The notes under the pieces: model-generated
Databases searched by the model: none
Told to the model about the DNA's origin: nothing
What the model saw: the letters and a program-made list of their open reading frames with translations, nothing else
Shown here: positions 7,746 to 16,660 of the stretch, piece after piece
Layout: each line of letters begins with the position of its first letter
Position numbering within the stretch: position 1 is the stretch's first letter
Program-made: the position numbers and the translations under genes
NCBI RefSeq assembly: GCF_014841125.1
Contig: NZ_JACYTQ010000002.1
Location: 1,016,436 to 1,080,435, forward strand
Source of the DNA: Echinicola arenosa
GTDB taxonomy: Bacteria > Bacteroidota > Bacteroidia > Cytophagales > Cyclobacteriaceae
Length of the DNA: 64,000 nt
Direction of reading: 5' to 3'

Positions 7746-9465
7746 TCTCATTTGGACTGATTTCTTCTACTTCTTTCGGTTCTTCAATAGGTGTTTGTGG
7801 TAGGCCTGTTTCTCTTCTGGCATCTATATTTACATCATTATTGGTCCATTTTCCTCTTAAGAGCACCTTGTATGATTTGCTTTCTTGATTGAAATAATAA
7901 TAGACTGGTTCAGGCTGTCTTTTGTCTTGATAATTACCTGGGTCCCATTTTTTATTTCCATTCCTATCAATAATAGCTCTAATTTTATATTCTCCTGCTT
8001 TGATTTTTTTAAAGCTATAATCAAAGTTTTCTGTTAGATAGATTTCTTTTACTACTGTCTCATCTGTGTTTAATAACTGGACGATGATAGGTAATTCGTC
8101 CGTTAGGATTTTACCAGATACTTCGTCTGCTAGATCATCTGTATTCTGTTTTTTGAAATTGGTTTTGATGGACTTTTTGTTGTACTGCCCTTCTACGTCT
8201 TCAAAGGTGGAGTCGGCAGCTAGAAGATTATAATTGCTGATGGAGAGTGTGTCATTGATAGGAACTGTCAATACCAGTTCCGTCCTTCTTGCACTGTCTT
8301 TAAAGCTCAAATGTTCTGGCTTAATTTGGATAAATGAAGCTGAATCGTATTGGATATAAAGTGAATCATAATGGATCACATTTACAGGTTTGTTAAAGCT
8401 GAAGTCTGTGTTGATACTTTGATTAAACTCTTTGTTTTTTCCCAATGTGACTTCCAAAAGTTGCGCTTTTCTATCACTGTTCATAAATGATGCATAAAGA
8501 GTGGTATCTATTTTGAATCCTACCGAGTCCTGAACAATTAGTTTTACTTGTGTACTGTCATCTCTTATTTCAGTGTGATAGAACCTGATTTGTTTTTCAT
8601 CAAGTCGATAGAATAGCTTTTGACCAATATCTGGATGTTCCACTCGTAGAGATGCCGGAGATTTGCTAAGCACCACATCAAAGTTGCTTCCGATAGCTGA
8701 GGTCCTGTTGACCTTAAAGTCTGATAGGTCACCTCTATAAAGACTAAAGTGGGCATTGGTAACATCTTCCATGATAGAGACGGTATCAGTTATAAAAGAA
8801 TATTGTTCACTCTTAAACTCAGCTTTGGAGGTATTGTTATTATCTTGAAAAGCGTAGGCTCTGTATTTTCCTCCTTTGATATTAGTTATTTCAAAGTTCC
8901 CTGATGAATCTGCTTGAGTTAAGTAATAGGGAGGATCGCTAAACACATCCATAGTATCATCTTGTATTCGGTATAGACCTACAAGAACATCTTTGATTTC
9001 TTGGGTTTTGGGAGGAAATATAAAATCTACCTTTCCTGAAAAGCTAAGGCTATCAATCATTCTTCCAGTCGAAAAAACCAATTTTAGGTTTTCAGCGGGG
9101 TTATTTTCTGATATATCCTGGATACTTTTTTGAAAGTTAAACACATAAGTAGTGCTATCTTCCAATTCCTGATTGAGTTTGATTTTCAAAGTATTCTTGA
9201 TGGGAAGGATTTCCATCTTATCTTTCTCCAAACTTGGAGTGATAATAATATTTCGAATGGGGTTATCTGCCTTAATGTATTCGTTGAATTCCAAGATGAT
9301 TTGCTCTGGCTTGATATTGAGCGATTGGTCCTTAGGATTGGATGATAAAAGTTGTGGTGGGGCCTCATCCTTTGGTCCACCCATAGGAGAACTTTGTTTT
9401 GCGCATGCGTAACAAAAGATGATGGCTATAGTAGCAAGAACTATTTGGTAAAATCTTTTATTCAT
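7741..9465 (-). CDS. Ig-like (Big_5/SbsA-type) domain lipoprotein
   Basis: A 574-residue surface or periplasmic lipoprotein. The signal peptide ends in the lipobox FCYAC with Cys21, followed by the family hallmark SSPMGGPKDEAPPQLL and an SbsA-like Ig domain (about residues 37-130, with IILEFNEYIKADNP). The C-terminal part has another beta-rich region and ends in a Pro/Glu-rich tail. The family is widespread in Bacteroidota with no defined biochemical role. The start codon overlaps the stop of the upstream methyltransferase by 4 nt, so the two are translationally coupled. Its stop codon overlaps the last DnaA-box-like 9-mer of the oriC candidate. Confidence 0.85.
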   Translation of the reverse strand: MNKRFYQIVLATIAIIFCYACAKQSSPMGGPKDEAPPQLLSSNPKDQSLNIKPEQIILEFNEYIKADNPIRNIIITPSLEKDKMEILPIKNTLKIKLNQELEDSTTYVFNFQKSIQDISENNPAENLKLVFSTGRMIDSLSFSGKVDFIFPPKTQEIKDVLVGLYRIQDDTMDVFSDPPYYLTQADSSGNFEITNIKGGKYRAYAFQDNNNTSKAEFKSEQYSFITDTVSIMEDVTNAHFSLYRGDLSDFKVNRTSAIGSNFDVVLSKSPASLRVEHPDIGQKLFYRLDEKQIRFYHTEIRDDSTQVKLIVQDSVGFKIDTTLYASFMNSDRKAQLLEVTLGKNKEFNQSINTDFSFNKPVNVIHYDSLYIQYDSASFIQIKPEHLSFKDSARRTELVLTVPINDTLSISNYNLLAADSTFEDVEGQYNKKSIKTNFKKQNTDDLADEVSGKILTDELPIIVQLLNTDETVVKEIYLTENFDYSFKKIKAGEYKIRAIIDRNGNKKWDPGNYQDKRQPEPVYYYFNQESKSYKVLLRGKWTNNDVNIDARRETGLPQTPIEEPKEVEEISPNEM

Positions 9466-10355
9466 TTCTTCTTTAATATAAACAGTATGCTTGAATAGTT
9501 ATTGTTATTTATTTTAGCATTTTTATTTGACTTATATCCTGTCAAAAAGGAATTAATTAGATTTTTCTTGTTATATTTTATACTGTTGGATAGAATTGAT
9601 ACATAATAACTGTCGAAGGGCATAGGTTCTTTTGCACTTATTCGAAGGTCATATTCTTCAGCTAAGTATTGCATGGTCTCCTGAGTGAAATGATAAAGAT
9701 GTCTAGGTACATCCAATGCTGCCCAATTTTCCTTGAATAATGATGAATCATAGGAGTCGTAATTGGGAACAGCTAAGAATAAAGTGCCTCTTTTTTTGAG
9801 CTTACTGAGCAAGAATTCCATTGTTCCTTTAAGATCATGAACGTGTTCTAAAACGTGAAAGAGTGTAATGGCATCGAATTTTTTTTCCTTATCCAATTCT
9901 TTTATTTCCGAACAGACATTCAGATCAAAATTATCCTTTGCAATTTTAGCGGCTTCTTTGCTTGGCTCTAATCCACAACAGTCCCATCCATTGGTTTTTG
10001 CTTGATTTAGGAGATGACCAGTTCCAGATCCAAAGTCCAGAAGTCTGCCCTTTTGCGCTGTATGTTTATTGATCCAATTTACCTTTTGCTGTAGAGTATA
10101 TTTCCTTACCTGTTTGTAAATGAAATTGACAATGTTGTTGGATTTATCAGTATGGGATATGTAATCTTCCGACTTGTAGTATTCCCCGATATGTTCCTGA
10201 TCTGGACGTGGGTTTGTGAATAAAAAATGGCATTTGTCACATTTGCAAATAGTAAAGGATTCATGGGAAACACTATGATCTTTCACCACCAAATGATTAA
10301 GAAAAAGTCCACTCTGGTTTTGACAAAGTGGACATTTGGTTAATCTTTCGTACAT
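9462..10355 (-). CDS. Class I SAM-dependent methyltransferase with N-terminal zinc-binding motif
   Basis: A 297-residue protein. Residues 8-11 (CPLC) and 38-41 (CDKC) form a likely zinc knuckle. A Methyltransf_23-type Rossmann domain follows: motif I LLDFGSGTGHLL, then the acidic loop CGLEPSKEAA and the motif ITLFHVLEHVHDL, and later an aromatic segment FKENWAALDVPRHLYHFTQ typical of the family. The C-terminus is Asn/Lys-rich and AT-rich, and may be divergent. The substrate is unknown; relatives act on lipids, sugars or small molecules. Its start lies 1 nt from the mnmG stop and its end overlaps the Ig lipoprotein start, giving a tight mnmG-methyltransferase-lipoprotein operon. Confidence 0.85.
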   Translation of the reverse strand: MYERLTKCPLCQNQSGLFLNHLVVKDHSVSHESFTICKCDKCHFLFTNPRPDQEHIGEYYKSEDYISHTDKSNNIVNFIYKQVRKYTLQQKVNWINKHTAQKGRLLDFGSGTGHLLNQAKTNGWDCCGLEPSKEAAKIAKDNFDLNVCSEIKELDKEKKFDAITLFHVLEHVHDLKGTMEFLLSKLKKRGTLFLAVPNYDSYDSSLFKENWAALDVPRHLYHFTQETMQYLAEEYDLRISAKEPMPFDSYYVSILSNSIKYNKKNLINSFLTGYKSNKNAKINNNNYSSILFILKKK

Positions 10356-10356
10356 G

Positions 10357-12222
10357 TTATCTTCCTAAATAAACAGTGAGTATAGATAAATCTGCTGGGG
10401 AAACACCACTGATTCTTGATGCTTGGCCCAAAGTTTCTGGTTTAATCTTATGTAGTTTTTGTTTTCCTTCTGCAGAAAGTGCTGGAACAGATAAGTAATC
10501 AAAATTTAATGGAATTTTGAAGTTTTCCATATTATTAAGCTTCTCTACCATTTGTTGTTCCTTCTCAATATAACTATTGTACTTGACCTGAATTTCTGCT
10601 TGTTCTAAGACATCTTTAGGATATTTGGTGAGATAGGATTTGATATCACGATCTAAATTCATAATGGATTGTAGGCCCAATTGTGGCCTTTTAAGAAGTT
10701 TCTCCACTGTTATTTTTTCTTTAATAGTGGCTGTTTCCATATCTTCCAATCCTGTATTGATGTCCTCAGGACTTAGTTTTTTCTGTTTGAGATCATTAAT
10801 CAGTTTGGCTGTATCATTCTTCTTATCGATCATTTTTTCTAATCTCTCATCAGATGCCAAGCCAACGGCATGACCCATTTGGGTTAAGCGGAGATCTGCA
10901 TTGTCTTGTCTCAGTAAGAGTCTGAATTCAGCCCTGGAGGTAAACATACGATAAGGTTCTTCGGTCCCTTTATTGATAAGGTCATCTATCAATACTCCAA
11001 TATAGGCATCTGATCTTTTAAGGATAAAAGGTGATTCTTCTAGAACTTTTCTAGCAGCATTCATTCCGGCAATTAGACCTTGAGAGGCCGCTTCTTCATA
11101 ACCTGTGGTTCCATTGATTTGGCCTGCGAAAAACAGGTTTTCTACCAATTGTGTTTCCAAGGTTAGTTTCAATTGAGTTGGAGGGAAGAAGTCATATTCT
11201 ATGGCGTAGCCTGGTCTGAACATTTTACAGTTTTCGAAACCAGCTATTTTTCTGATCGCTTTATATTGTACATCTTCCGGTAAAGAAGTGGAAAATCCAT
11301 TGACATAGATTTCTACTGTATCCCATCCTTCTGGTTCTACAAATATTTGATGTCGATCTCTTTCAGCAAATCGATTGATTTTATCTTCAATTGATGGACA
11401 ATAACGTGGACCTAAGCCCTGAATTCTTCCATTAAACATAGGGGATCTATCGAAACCCGTTTCTAATGTTTCATGAACTTCCTTGTTAGTGTAAGTAATC
11501 CAACAAGTTCTTTGTTCTTTGAGAGGTGTTGTTTCATCGGAGAAAGAGAACTTTTCAGGGTTTTCATCGCCATACTGAACCTCCATTTTTGAATAGTCAA
11601 GGCTTCTTCCATCGACTCTTGGAGGTGTACCCGTTTTCATTCTTCCTGCTTCGAAACCCAGTTCCACCAACTGCTCTGTAATTCCTCGTGCAGCTGATTC
11701 ACCTGTACGACCTCCTCCAAATTGTTTTTCTCCAATATGGATTAAGCCATTGAGGAAAGTACCGTTCGTTAGAACAACAGATTTGGCCTTGATTTCAAGC
11801 CCTATACTGGTTTTTACCCCTACTACCCTTTTGTCTTTCACGACTAAACCAGTGACCATTTCTTGCCAAAAATCAACGTTGGGCGTTTTTTCCAAGGCTA
11901 ATCTCCACTCTTCTGCAAATCTCATTCGGTCATTTTGTGATCTTGGAGACCACATAGCAGGACCTTTTGATCGGTTTAGCATTCTGAATTGAATCATGGA
12001 CTTATCAGAAATGATACCAGATTGCCCACCAAGAGCATCAATTTCCCTAACGATCTGTCCTTTTGCTACACCTCCCATTGCTGGATTACATGACATTTGG
12101 GCAATAGTATTCATGTTCATGGTACATAACAGTACCGAACTTCCCATCTTTGCTGCTGCGTGAGCTGCTTCACAGCCAGCATGCCCTGCCCCAACTACTA
12201 TTACGTCATATTCTGGAAACAT
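10357..12222 (-). CDS. mnmG: tRNA uridine-5-carboxymethylaminomethyl(34) synthesis enzyme MnmG
   Basis: FAD-dependent subunit that works with MnmE to modify U34 of tRNAs reading NNA/NNG codons. At 621 aa it has the usual length. The FAD-binding motif GAGHAGCEAA is at residues 11-20. Further signatures are SCNPAMGGVAKGQIVREIDALGG, the GRTGESAARG loop, the long PRYCPSIEDK segment, and the GIDA C-terminal helical domain ending RISGVSPADLSIL. The gene, formerly gidA, is often next to oriC in bacteria; here it is 2.6 kb from the candidate origin and directly downstream of four parS sites. It heads a compact operon with the methyltransferase. Confidence 0.98.
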   Translation of the reverse strand: MFPEYDVIVVGAGHAGCEAAHAAAKMGSSVLLCTMNMNTIAQMSCNPAMGGVAKGQIVREIDALGGQSGIISDKSMIQFRMLNRSKGPAMWSPRSQNDRMRFAEEWRLALEKTPNVDFWQEMVTGLVVKDKRVVGVKTSIGLEIKAKSVVLTNGTFLNGLIHIGEKQFGGGRTGESAARGITEQLVELGFEAGRMKTGTPPRVDGRSLDYSKMEVQYGDENPEKFSFSDETTPLKEQRTCWITYTNKEVHETLETGFDRSPMFNGRIQGLGPRYCPSIEDKINRFAERDRHQIFVEPEGWDTVEIYVNGFSTSLPEDVQYKAIRKIAGFENCKMFRPGYAIEYDFFPPTQLKLTLETQLVENLFFAGQINGTTGYEEAASQGLIAGMNAARKVLEESPFILKRSDAYIGVLIDDLINKGTEEPYRMFTSRAEFRLLLRQDNADLRLTQMGHAVGLASDERLEKMIDKKNDTAKLINDLKQKKLSPEDINTGLEDMETATIKEKITVEKLLKRPQLGLQSIMNLDRDIKSYLTKYPKDVLEQAEIQVKYNSYIEKEQQMVEKLNNMENFKIPLNFDYLSVPALSAEGKQKLHKIKPETLGQASRISGVSPADLSILTVYLGR

Positions 12223-12238
12223 ATTATTTGTATTTATG

Positions 12239-12258
12239 AGTGTTCCACGTGGAACACT
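12239..12258. promoter_or_regulatory. parS site 1 (ParB binding), 20-bp perfect palindrome
   Basis: AGTGTTCCACGTGGAACACT contains the universal parS core TGTTCCACGTGGAACA (12241-12256). It is the only one of the four sites here that is perfectly palindromic. ParB-CTP clamps load at such sites to organise origin segregation. Confidence 0.92.
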
Positions 12259-12283
12259 TTTATGTCAATTATTTTGTTTTCAC

Positions 12284-12299
12284 TGTTTCACGTGGAACA
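12284..12299. promoter_or_regulatory. parS site 2
   Basis: TGTTTCACGTGGAACA matches the parS consensus with one asymmetry between arms. CAC/GTG on its two sides extends the symmetry. The offset from site 1 is 43 bp. Confidence 0.92.
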
Positions 12300-12321
12300 G
12301 TGAGAGTGTTTTGTTGTTGAG

Positions 12322-12337
12322 TGTTTCACGTGGAACG
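12322..12337. promoter_or_regulatory. parS site 3
   Basis: TGTTTCACGTGGAACG keeps the 14-bp core with a changed last base. The offset from site 2 is 38 bp. It is the least perfect of the four. Confidence 0.88.
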
Positions 12338-12362
12338 TTTTATTGGATTATGTGTTTTGTAG

Positions 12363-12378
12363 TGTTTCACGTGGAACA
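12363..12378. promoter_or_regulatory. parS site 4
   Basis: TGTTTCACGTGGAACA, identical to site 2, 41 bp beyond site 3 and only 6 bp from the end of ybeY. The near-regular spacing of about 38-43 bp places successive sites about four helical turns apart. Confidence 0.92.
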
Positions 12379-12384
12379 GTGGTT

Positions 12385-12819
12385 TTATTGTTTTGTTAGT
12401 TCTGAATAACTGTCTAATGAAGCGTTTTCTTTTTGTCTCATTAAATGTGCTTCCTCTTTGCTTTTGTCTTTGTAGCCGCAGAGATGAAGAAGTCCATGGC
12501 TAAGAACGCGCAAAGCTTCATGATGAAAGTCTTGGTTTTCAGTTTTGGCGTTGTCCTTTACTCTTTCGATACTTATAAAGATATCTCCTTCAATGGTGTT
12601 TTCTTCTTCTGAGTTGTCAAAAGTAATAATATCGGTATAAGTGTCATGATCTAAGTAATCAACGTTGATTTTATATAAATATTCGTCTGAGCAGAATATA
12701 TAGTTTAGATCAGTTATTATAAATCCTTCTCTTTTGGCAACTTCCCTTAACCATTTTTTGGTTAGGTTCTTTTGAGGGAGGTTGTATATAATGTCTTCCT
12801 GAAAGAAATTGATTGCCAT
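12385..12819 (-). CDS. ybeY: rRNA maturation endoribonuclease YbeY
   Basis: Metal-dependent single-strand endoribonuclease involved in 16S rRNA 3'-end maturation and ribosome quality control. At 144 aa it has family length. The N-terminal half has the IFCSDEYLYKINVDYLDHDT and DIITFD segments, and the zinc motif is HGLLHLCGYKDK. The first two histidines of HGxLHLxGxDH are kept, but the third position is Asp; this KDK variant is, to my knowledge, common in Bacteroidota. It is transcribed leftwards, 3 nt after the RsbW-like gene, towards the parS cluster. Confidence 0.93.
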   Translation of the reverse strand: MAINFFQEDIIYNLPQKNLTKKWLREVAKREGFIITDLNYIFCSDEYLYKINVDYLDHDTYTDIITFDNSEEENTIEGDIFISIERVKDNAKTENQDFHHEALRVLSHGLLHLCGYKDKSKEEAHLMRQKENASLDSYSELTKQ

Positions 12820-12822
12820 AGG

Positions 12823-13224
12823 TTAATTCATGTAGAAAGTTAGGACGGTTTTCTTGCCTTCATTTTCAAAATCAACTTCATCGCAAAGGTTCTTCATGAT
12901 AAAGACACCACGGCCACCGGATTTTTCGATATTTTCTGGAGCAGTAGGGTCTTTTAGGTTTTCGTAATCAAACCCTTGGCCTTCGTCTTCAATAATAAAC
13001 TTTAACTGGTTCTCCAGGAAATTGAGTTCAAGGTTGACTGATTTTGAAGCGTCATTCCTATTGCCATGAATGATAGCGTTACTGACACACTCCGTTACTG
13101 AAATCATAATGTTTCCATAGATATCATCATTGATCTGGAATTTTTCCTTAGCGTTATCAATGAAACTTTCTATGATCTTGATGTTCTCAATAAGAGAAGG
13201 AATAGTAATTTTGATAGATTTCAT
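12823..13224 (-). CDS. RsbW-like ATP-binding protein (anti-sigma/serine kinase HATPase)
   Basis: A 133-residue stand-alone GHKL ATPase of the RsbW/SpoIIAB type. The N-box is TECVSNAIIHGN (Glu45, Asn49), the G1 box DEGQGFD (80-86) and the G2 box GGRGVFIMKNL (103-113). Such proteins phosphorylate STAS anti-sigma antagonists and bind sigma factors in partner-switching circuits; in Bacteroidota the partner is usually unknown. It is 3 nt upstream of ybeY, so the two are co-transcribed. No STAS gene adjoins it, although a SpoIIAA-like protein of a different family is encoded at 53 kb. Confidence 0.88.
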   Translation of the reverse strand: MKSIKITIPSLIENIKIIESFIDNAKEKFQINDDIYGNIMISVTECVSNAIIHGNRNDASKSVNLELNFLENQLKFIIEDEGQGFDYENLKDPTAPENIEKSGGRGVFIMKNLCDEVDFENEGKKTVLTFYMN

Positions 13225-13265
13225 TAAGTCTTTATGGTTATTATTCTTCTGCTTAAATTTTCTAT

Positions 13266-14027
13266 TTAATCAATTTCCAATAGAATAGGACAATGATCAG
13301 AGTGTATTACTTCTGGCAATATGCATGCTCTCTTTACTTTTTCTTTCATGGATGAGCTTGTCATATGGTAATCTATACGCCAGCCTTTGTTATTGTTTCT
13401 GGCATTGGCGCGATAACTCCACCATGTGTATTGGTGGGGTGTTGGATTGACCAATCTAAAGCTGTCATCAAAACCAGATGAAGTGAATTTATCCATCCAG
13501 GCCCTTTCTTCTGGTAAAAAACCAGAGGAATTCTTGTTCGCAACAGGATTATGAATATCTATGGCTTTGTGACAGATATTATAGTCGCCACTAAGTATTA
13601 GATTAGGAAAATCCCTGTTCAAGTCCTGCGAATACCCATAAATATCGTCCAAAAAGGCATATTTGAAGTCTTGCCGAGGACCTCCGGTAGTGCCAGAAGG
13701 AAAATAAGCACTGATAAATGAGAAGTTATCATAATCAGCACGGATCATTCTCCCCTCATCATCGTAAGCGTCTAAACCCATTCCATATTTAATGTGTTTG
13801 GGTTTTTCTTTGCTCAAGATGGCTACACCACTATATCCTTTTTTTACGGCAGGGTACCAATAAGTATGATAACCCAAGTCTTCAAATACACTGATCTCAA
13901 TCTGATCAGTGTTGGCCTTTATTTCCTGTAAGCCGATGATATCCGGTGAACATGCTGCCAACCATTCCGAAAATCCTTTCCTCATGGCTGCCCGAATACC
14001 GTTGACATTATAGGATACGATATTCAT
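13266..14027 (-). CDS. xth: Exodeoxyribonuclease III (AP endonuclease family)
   Basis: Mg-dependent exonuclease and apurinic-site endonuclease of base-excision repair, 253 aa. All EEP-family motifs are present: NVNGIRAA with Asn8, LQEIKA with the metal Glu38, the ILSGDYNICHKAIDIHNP catalytic segment, the aromatic TWWSYRANARNNNKGWRIDY region, and the terminal SDHCPI with Asp-His. The ATG at 14027 gives the standard start MNIVSYN. It is read leftwards upstream of the RsbW-ybeY pair with a 41-bp gap, so it may belong to the same transcription unit. Confidence 0.96.
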   Translation of the reverse strand: MNIVSYNVNGIRAAMRKGFSEWLAACSPDIIGLQEIKANTDQIEISVFEDLGYHTYWYPAVKKGYSGVAILSKEKPKHIKYGMGLDAYDDEGRMIRADYDNFSFISAYFPSGTTGGPRQDFKYAFLDDIYGYSQDLNRDFPNLILSGDYNICHKAIDIHNPVANKNSSGFLPEERAWMDKFTSSGFDDSFRLVNPTPHQYTWWSYRANARNNNKGWRIDYHMTSSSMKEKVKRACILPEVIHSDHCPILLEID

Positions 14028-14110
14028 ATATATAAGATTTAATTTGTTTAGTCTTTAGATTTTATTTTATCCTTTTAGACTAATTAATATTTCTATTTAA
14101 AGTGAAATTT

Positions 14111-14473
14111 CTATTTTATGTCTATTTCAAATTCTTTTTCGAAGTATTCTAATACTTGGATCTTTAGTAATTTCTCCTGCTCTAAGATATCAAAATGAGG
14201 TAGTTCTTTTACTAAATTCCAGTGAGGCCAGCCATCTTGATCGATAGAATCAAGTTCATAGAAACCAGCCAAGCTTAAAACTTTGCAAATGGCAATGTGC
14301 ATTAAGTCCTGCTTTTGCTCTTTGCTGAAGTTTTTCATGCCTTTGCCTAATTCTTGGACACCGATGATAAAAAGCACCCCATTTAGATCTGCGGGCTTTT
14401 TACCAATCAAATCCTGAATACCCACCAAGAGCTTGGACCACCTTTTTTCTATATCTAAATCTTTCTTTAGCAT
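14111..14473 (-). CDS. Conserved hypothetical protein (120 aa)
   Basis: A soluble, mostly helical 120-residue protein with no signal peptide and no recognised motif. It begins MLKKDLDIEKRWSKLLVGI and contains VLFIIGVQELGKGMKNFSKE and GWPHWNLVKELPHFDI. Its start overlaps the last base of the AhpD-like stop, so it is translationally coupled to that gene and may serve the same process. The length and low-complexity-free composition suggest a real gene; no function can be assigned. Confidence 0.75.
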   Translation of the reverse strand: MLKKDLDIEKRWSKLLVGIQDLIGKKPADLNGVLFIIGVQELGKGMKNFSKEQKQDLMHIAICKVLSLAGFYELDSIDQDGWPHWNLVKELPHFDILEQEKLLKIQVLEYFEKEFEIDIK

Positions 14474-14820
14474 TATCCAGCTTTATTTTCCAATTCCTCC
14501 CAGTATTCCACGGCTTTTCGTAAGTGAGGAATTACGATGGTTCCACCAATAAGGTTGGCGATAGAAAATACTTCAAACACCTGTTCTTTGGTCAGACCAA
14601 CCTCATGGCATTTTCCTAAGTGATAGCGAACACAGTCATCGCAACGCAGCACCATGGAACAGGCTAGGCCAATCATTTCCTTTGATTGGATGTCAACGGC
14701 CCCTGGTGTGAAGGCATTTGTGTCCAGATTGAAAATACGTTTGAGCACTTTATTGTCTTCTCCAAGAATCTTCTCGTTCATCTTGGCACGATACTCGTTG
14801 AATTCGTCTACTAAATTCAT
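14473..14820 (-). CDS. Carboxymuconolactone decarboxylase (AhpD-like) family protein
   Basis: A 115-residue CMD-fold protein. The AhpD-type redox motif RCDDCVRYH holds Cys60 and Cys63 with a following His67, supporting a peroxidase or thiol-disulfide role rather than true gamma-carboxymuconolactone decarboxylation. The upstream gap to comF is short (83 bp) and divergent. The downstream coupled gene is a conserved unknown. Confidence 0.9.
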   Translation of the reverse strand: MNLVDEFNEYRAKMNEKILGEDNKVLKRIFNLDTNAFTPGAVDIQSKEMIGLACSMVLRCDDCVRYHLGKCHEVGLTKEQVFEVFSIANLIGGTIVIPHLRKAVEYWEELENKAG

Positions 14821-14902
14821 TAACTTATAGGATAGTTTTTATCTAATTAGCAAATATAGCAGGTATTTTCCTGTCAATTAGAACTAACAAGCCTTTTTCC
14901 TA

Positions 14903-15595
14903 ATGCGTTTCACTTTTTTCAATGATTTTTTGGCTTTGGTATTTCCAGAGACCTGCTGCATGTGCAAACGGAGCCTGTTTGATTTCGAAAATCAACTTTG
15001 TCGGGTATGTCAGGGCAAATTGCCCCTTACTACTTACCATTTACGTCCTCAAAATAATGATTTGGCCATAAAAATCATGGGATTGACCAAGGCTGGGAAT
15101 GTAATGGCCTTTTTAAGATTTACCAAAAAAGGAATGAGCCAAAGATTACTACACCAATTGAAATACCGTAATAAACCTGAGTTAGGTCAGGTTTTGGGTA
15201 AGCTTTATGGTCAAAGATTAAAGCAAAGTGGGATTGAAATCAGGTGGGACTTTATCATTGCTGTTCCCTTACATCCATTAAAGGAAAAGCGACGCGGGTA
15301 CAATCAAAGTTTGCAGTTTGCCTTAGGGTTAGCTTCAACTTTAGACATACTTATTGACCAATCTTTGGTGAGAACCAAGTTTACGGTGACGCAGACCAAA
15401 AAGTCAAGAATAGCAAGGATTGAGAATGTAGAAAAGGTTTTTGGTTTGACGGGCAAAACTAATTTGGAGGGAAAGTCTATTTTATTGGTTGATGATGTGA
15501 TGACCACCGGTGCCACCCTATCTGCCTGTGCCAATGTATTATTAGATGCTGGTGCAAGACAGGTGGATTTGGCGGTAATCGCAGCAGGTAGATAA
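14903..15595 (+). CDS. comF: ComF family phosphoribosyltransferase-like protein
   Basis: A 230-residue protein of the ComF group linked to DNA uptake and competence. A zinc-binding N-terminus (Cys18/19/21, Cys33, Cys36) precedes a type I PRTase fold: FIIAVPLHPLKEKRRGYNQS and the PRPP loop LLVDDVMTTGATLS. It is divergent from the AhpD-like gene and otherwise isolated. The family assignment is firm; a direct role in transformation is inferred from Bacillus and Haemophilus homologues. Confidence 0.93.
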   Translation: MRFTFFNDFLALVFPETCCMCKRSLFDFENQLCRVCQGKLPLTTYHLRPQNNDLAIKIMGLTKAGNVMAFLRFTKKGMSQRLLHQLKYRNKPELGQVLGKLYGQRLKQSGIEIRWDFIIAVPLHPLKEKRRGYNQSLQFALGLASTLDILIDQSLVRTKFTVTQTKKSRIARIENVEKVFGLTGKTNLEGKSILLVDDVMTTGATLSACANVLLDAGARQVDLAVIAAGR

Positions 15596-16132
15596 GCAGT
15601 TACATGAATTGATTGTGATTATTTTTTAATCTGATTATCCGCAATGATGCCAGTAACCAAACATACTTTGCTTGAGTGGTCGGAAGCCTGTCTAACTGCC
15701 AGGTAGAATTGAAGTCTGAAGACCGAAGCAGTTGATATTTTAATCAAAAGGGTCGTTTCTACTCGCTTTTAATCTCTACTGTTAGAATTGCGGATATACA
15801 TCTTTTTTAGTGTATTGGACTGTTGTTTTTCTGATTTTAAACTAACCATTTACTTTTTGGGTAAATAAGAGTTAAGGAGAAATGATTAAAGTAGTTTCAA
15901 CGAAAATGTTTTTTCGTAATATGACACCTTGATTTATCAATAATTACCGCTGCTATACATAATCTTTTCAATCTACTTTTTCGAAAGAAAATTTACTTAA
16001 TTTAATCATGTTATCATTACTTATTTGTATTTGAAATTATAATATTCAGTTTTTATAATATTCACTTAGAGACTGAGTGGTGAGGTTTAAGTTGAGTAAT
16101 TTCCATTCATTTCCCAAAACCTATTCTTTTTA
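15596..16132. other. 537-bp intergenic region without recognised gene
   Basis: No convincing reading frame, RNA gene or strong hairpin was seen. The stretch at about 15715-15730 has a GAAGTCTGAAGACCGAAG-type imperfect tandem that may be a degenerate extragenic repeat. It lacks DnaA-box clusters, which argues against a second origin candidate. Confidence 0.5.
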
Positions 16133-16660
16133 ATGAAAAAGGCCTTATCCTTATTTTTAATCAGCTTTGCTTTGATCAATTTGGCTGTGGCACAAATCAC
16201 GCCTAAGATTAGGCAGTACGATATGTGGTTGACTTCAAATGCCTCTAACCAGAGCATGAAGGGGTATTTATTTGAGGTTAGGCCGTCTTCCATTTTAACT
16301 ACTGAGTCATTTCCCGAAGCATCTTCAGTACATTCCAGAATAAATGAACATGATATCGAAGATATTCGCACTTTGGAATTCAGAAAGCAGGGAAAGCTGG
16401 GTAAATCCATCATATTTGGGGCTATCATCGGAACTGCTGTTGGCTTGGCGGTTGGCAAAGTGGATGATCCAAACTGTGATGATGCTAATGGAATGTGTAC
16501 CAGAACCAATATCAACGTGGTCTTAGGTGGAATGGCTTTGGGAGGTGGAATAGGAGCTTTATTGGGTTCCAGAAAAATCAAAATTCCTCTAAATGGCAAG
16601 AAAGAAAATTATAGGTTACAGCAACTGATTAAATATCAATTGGCTGATATTGAAAATTAG
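16133..16660 (+). CDS. Exported hypothetical protein with glycine-zipper segment
   Basis: A 175-residue protein with a clear signal peptide ending AVAQ (about residue 20). Two Gly-rich hydrophobic stretches follow: IIFGAIIGTAVGLAVGK and VVLGGMALGGGIGALLGS. These resemble glycine-zipper membrane-packing segments, separated by a Cys-containing loop (DPNCDDANGMC). Function unknown. It is a single gene with no close partner; a 170-codon open frame on the other strand is only a shadow. Confidence 0.75.
   Translation: MKKALSLFLISFALINLAVAQITPKIRQYDMWLTSNASNQSMKGYLFEVRPSSILTTESFPEASSVHSRINEHDIEDIRTLEFRKQGKLGKSIIFGAIIGTAVGLAVGKVDDPNCDDANGMCTRTNINVVLGGMALGGGIGALLGSRKIKIPLNGKKENYRLQQLIKYQLADIEN

Noticed and set aside
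15596..16132. Possible alternative origin in the gap after comF
   Set aside because: The gap lacks a cluster of DnaA boxes; only the 7.3-7.75 kb gap shows them.
16087..16599. 170-codon minus-strand frame opposite the glycine-zipper gene
   Set aside because: It overlaps an exported protein with a clear signal peptide and has Pro-rich translation without family features; it is a complementary-strand shadow.
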